Position numbers and translations under genes: made by a program. From positions 1 through 7,048 of the forward strand of contig RFJF01000561.1 in assembly GCA_003695455.1 (NCBI GenBank): 7,048 nucleotides of DNA, read 5' to 3'. The DNA comes from Chloroflexota bacterium. GTDB taxonomy: Bacteria; Chloroflexota; Anaerolineae; 4572-78; J111. Numbering within the stretch: position 1 is the first letter of the stretch; each line of letters opens with the position of its first letter. Shown in pieces: positions 5,537 through 7,048 of the stretch. The notes under the pieces are model-generated. The model saw only the letters and a program-made list of their open reading frames with translations. It was not told the origin of the DNA and made no database searches.

Positions 5537-6234
5537 TTGGCCCAGACCAAATCATAAATATCCTGCCACACCTGAATTTGAATTTGGGTAAATAACAGGT
5601 TCTGCAAAAGTTGTTCCATTTGTGCCCGGCTCCAGGTTTTGCCGGGCATTAATTTTGCCTCCCATCCAATGCGCCGGGTGGTCAACAGCCAGCCCATCGC
5701 ACCGGATTTTTCATCGGCAGGGGCCAGCACGCGAGCCAGTTCTGCCAGACCACGTTCCGGGTTGGGCAAAAATTCCAATGCCTCCAAACAGGTAACCACC
5801 GGCGCACTGCCGCCGGCAAAGGGCAGGGCCATGGCATCGGCCTGAATAAAGGCGGCGCGGTTTCCAAAGCAGGCGGCCTCGCGTTGGGCCACAGCCAGCA
5901 TTTTAAAGGAGCGGTCCACGCCGATGACCCGCCCGGCAAAGTTGGGTCGGCGCAACATGACCTGCGCCACCCGGCCGGTGCCGGCAGCCACATCAATGAT
6001 GGTGGACGCCGGCGCGCCGGACAGACGTACTTCCAGCGGCAAACCCAGGCAAAAATCCTCGTCATCCCGGTTAAATTCTTTGATAGAATCGTATCGCTCG
6101 GCGGTCCAGTCGTACAGCAGGGCCACCAGCGGCGCGCCCAAATATGCGCCTTCGGCAATGATGAGTTGCCAGTAGGCAAACAGCCCGGCTGCCGCCACCA
6201 CTACCCCACCGATGAGCCAGATTGTCCAATCCAT
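5515..6234 (-). CDS. Membrane-anchored class I SAM-dependent methyltransferase
   Basis: The protein has 239 residues. Residues 4-25 (TIWLIGGVVVAAAGLFAYWQLI) form a single N-terminal membrane anchor, followed by a short linker (YLGAPLVALLYDWTAERYDSI). The catalytic Rossmann-like domain shows motif I as IIDVAAGTGRV (79-89) and an acidic residue after strand 2 in GVDRS (Asp107). QADAMALPF (131-139) resembles the UbiE/COQ5-type motif, and LEALEFLPNPERGLAELARVL (150-170) completes the fold. It would methylate a small or membrane-associated substrate using S-adenosylmethionine; the substrate cannot be inferred. The ATG is supported by GGAG 6 nt upstream. The gene diverges from the GIY-YIG gene across 85 bp and converges on the DsrE-like gene. 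No strong promoter of its own was found in the gap. Confidence 0.85.
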   Translation of the reverse strand: MDWTIWLIGGVVVAAAGLFAYWQLIIAEGAYLGAPLVALLYDWTAERYDSIKEFNRDDEDFCLGLPLEVRLSGAPASTIIDVAAGTGRVAQVMLRRPNFAGRVIGVDRSFKMLAVAQREAACFGNRAAFIQADAMALPFAGGSAPVVTCLEALEFLPNPERGLAELARVLAPADEKSGAMGWLLTTRRIGWEAKLMPGKTWSRAQMEQLLQNLLFTQIQIQVWQDIYDLVWAKKQRRRS

Positions 6235-6240
6235 TCAAAT

Positions 6241-6244
6241 CTCC
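6241..6244 (-). promoter_or_regulatory. Shine-Dalgarno site of the methyltransferase gene
   Basis: GGAG on the minus strand is 6 nt before the ATG at 6234-6232, supporting that start. Confidence 0.65.
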
Positions 6245-6256
6245 GCTAATCTCTGT

Positions 6257-6285
6257 TTGACATGCGCCGCCAACGCGTTTAAACT
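6257..6285 (+). promoter_or_regulatory. Sigma70-type promoter of the GIY-YIG gene
   Basis: TTGACA (6257-6262) and TAAACT (6280-6285) are separated by exactly 17 bp. The predicted start near 6292 gives a leader of about 28 nt to the ATG at 6320. It is the only strong promoter in the gap between the divergent methyltransferase and GIY-YIG genes. Confidence 0.75.
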
Positions 6286-6319
6286 GACGCCAACCTGGAA
6301 ACAAATTTGGGGTTGACGA

Positions 6320-6781
6320 ATGCCGCTGTCAAAAATTCCAACCGGCACGTATGTACTGCTGCTGCACTTGCCGGACAACCAAACTATTACCGTGGGCAAG
6401 CTGGGTACGTTTGATTTTCCGGCGGGCTGGTACACCTACATTGGCAGTGCGTTTGGCGCGGGCGGCCTGCTGGGGCGTATCAAACATCACCTGCAACCGC
6501 CGGACAAACCGCACTGGCACATTGATTACCTGCGCCGGCATGCGGTAGTTACCGAAATTTGGCTGTCGCCGGATACGGAACGGCGCGAAGCCGAGTGGGT
6601 GGATTTGATGGTTGACATTCCGGGCGCGGTGGCGCTCATTGAGGGTTTTGGCGCGTCTGACAGCAACAAAGACACGCACCTGTTCTATTTTGATCTCAAA
6701 CCATCGCTTGAAGATTTTGCGGTGGGGGTACACAACCATTTTCCGGGGGCGCAGGTGCTGCGCGCGTTTGGCGGCTCGTAG
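6320..6781 (+). CDS. DUF123 (GIY-YIG superfamily) protein
   Basis: The 153-residue protein matches the DUF123 branch of the GIY-YIG nuclease superfamily along its whole length. GTYVLLLHL at 9-17 supplies the 'GIY' strand and GWYTYIGSAFG at 36-46 the 'YIG' strand. GLLGRIKHHL (49-58) carries the usual arginine (Arg53), HWHIDYLR (65-72) is the signature of the family, and EAEW (90-93) lies in the following helix. The family is about 130-150 residues, so the protein is complete. Members are presumed DNA-acting, but their biological role is not established. The C-terminal motif, GFGASD followed by HLFYF, lacks the two cysteines that I recall as common in this family, and the protein has no cysteine at all. 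The Shine-Dalgarno match is weak (GGGG at 6309-6312). The stop lies 6 bp from the stop of the convergent DUF456 gene. Confidence 0.85.
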   Translation: MPLSKIPTGTYVLLLHLPDNQTITVGKLGTFDFPAGWYTYIGSAFGAGGLLGRIKHHLQPPDKPHWHIDYLRRHAVVTEIWLSPDTERREAEWVDLMVDIPGAVALIEGFGASDSNKDTHLFYFDLKPSLEDFAVGVHNHFPGAQVLRAFGGS

Positions 6782-6787
6782 CGTACT

Positions 6788-7048
6788 TTACCCCCAAAAG
6801 TAAACGCGCGCCATAAACACCAGCAACATCAGCACCCCGGCGGTAACTTTTGCCAAAATTCCCACGGCGTTGCCGGCCACAAAACCTTTAATGGCGTTGG
6901 CCGCCGAGCGCCAATCGCGGTAACGCAGGCGCTCAATGAGCAGGATGCCGCCCAGCGTGCCCAGCAATCCTGCAAAACAGCCCACCAGCGGCGTGCCGAT
7001 GATGCTTCCCAAAATGCCCAGCACAAATCCCACAACCGTACCCACAAC
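6788..7048 (-). CDS. DUF456 family membrane protein, 5' end cut by the window
   Basis: About 86 C-terminal residues are visible. A glycine-rich stretch with two likely membrane helices (VVGFVLGILGSIIGTPLVGC, then FAGLLGTLGGILLIERL) is followed by RDWRSAANAIKGFVAGNAVGILAKVTAGVLMLLVFM. The latter matches the C-terminal half of DUF456, a family of about 160-residue integral membrane proteins of unknown function. The frame remains open to the window edge, so the GTG near the edge is not taken as the start. The gene converges on the GIY-YIG gene with 6 bp between stops. Confidence 0.75.
   Translation of the reverse strand, partial: VVGTVVGFVLGILGSIIGTPLVGCFAGLLGTLGGILLIERLRYRDWRSAANAIKGFVAGNAVGILAKVTAGVLMLLVFMARVYFWG

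Noticed and set aside
5682..6179. 165-codon minus-strand frame overlapping the methyltransferase gene in another frame
   Set aside because: The composition is that of a frame-shifted GC-rich gene (rich in Pro, Arg, Trp), while the overlapping frame carries intact SAM-binding motifs.
6781..6807. Weak hairpin between the convergent GIY-YIG and DUF456 genes
   Set aside because: Only short stems with a bulge and no T-tract; not enough to call a terminator.
1..7048. CRISPR arrays, tRNA or rRNA genes, transposases, phage or defence genes
   Set aside because: None could be supported on either strand.

Overview
The window looks like an ordinary stretch of bacterial chromosome of moderately high GC, with AT-rich intergenic regions. 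The gene content is an ABC sugar-binding protein carrying a LysM domain, a LacI-type repressor, a family-4 glycosyltransferase, a small 'cytochrome B'-like membrane protein, a DsrE-like protein, a membrane-anchored methyltransferase, a DUF123 GIY-YIG protein and a DUF456 protein. With the intergenic GAATGGC-type and AATCCTGT-type repeats, this suggests a member of the Chloroflexota (Anaerolineae-like). That assignment is inferred from gene style and cannot be proved from this sequence.

Left block, minus strand (1-2962). A well-formed sigma70-type promoter (TTGACA, 17 bp, TATACT) precedes a LacI-family regulator. Two identical perfect palindromes, CCAAAACGTTTTGG, lie in its spacer and just after the expected transcription start, so the regulator very probably represses itself. 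About 100 bp downstream is a secreted sugar-binding protein with an N-terminal LysM domain. After it comes an intergenic stem-loop built partly from 7-bp repeats, and then, at the very edge of the window, a Shine-Dalgarno-preceded ATG that may start the next operon gene, perhaps a permease. The likely order is repressor, binding protein, then transport genes outside the window, under negative feedback.

Middle block, plus strand (3030-5487). A 250-bp AT-rich, repeat-rich spacer contains a nested inverted repeat. It is followed by a GT4 glycosyltransferase, then a promoter-preceded small four-helix membrane protein and a cysteine-containing DsrE/SaoD-like protein. The last two are probably co-transcribed and may act together in redox or sulfur chemistry.

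Right block (5507-7048). A membrane-anchored class I methyltransferase on the minus strand converges on the DsrE-like gene over a short hairpin. It diverges from a DUF123 GIY-YIG gene, which has a clear promoter in the 85-bp gap. That gene in turn converges, 6 bp away, on a DUF456 membrane protein cut by the window end.

No rRNA, tRNA, CRISPR array, transposase, phage gene or defence system was seen. The most informative signals are regulatory: the double operator, and the structured intergenic repeats on either side of the transport/regulator block.
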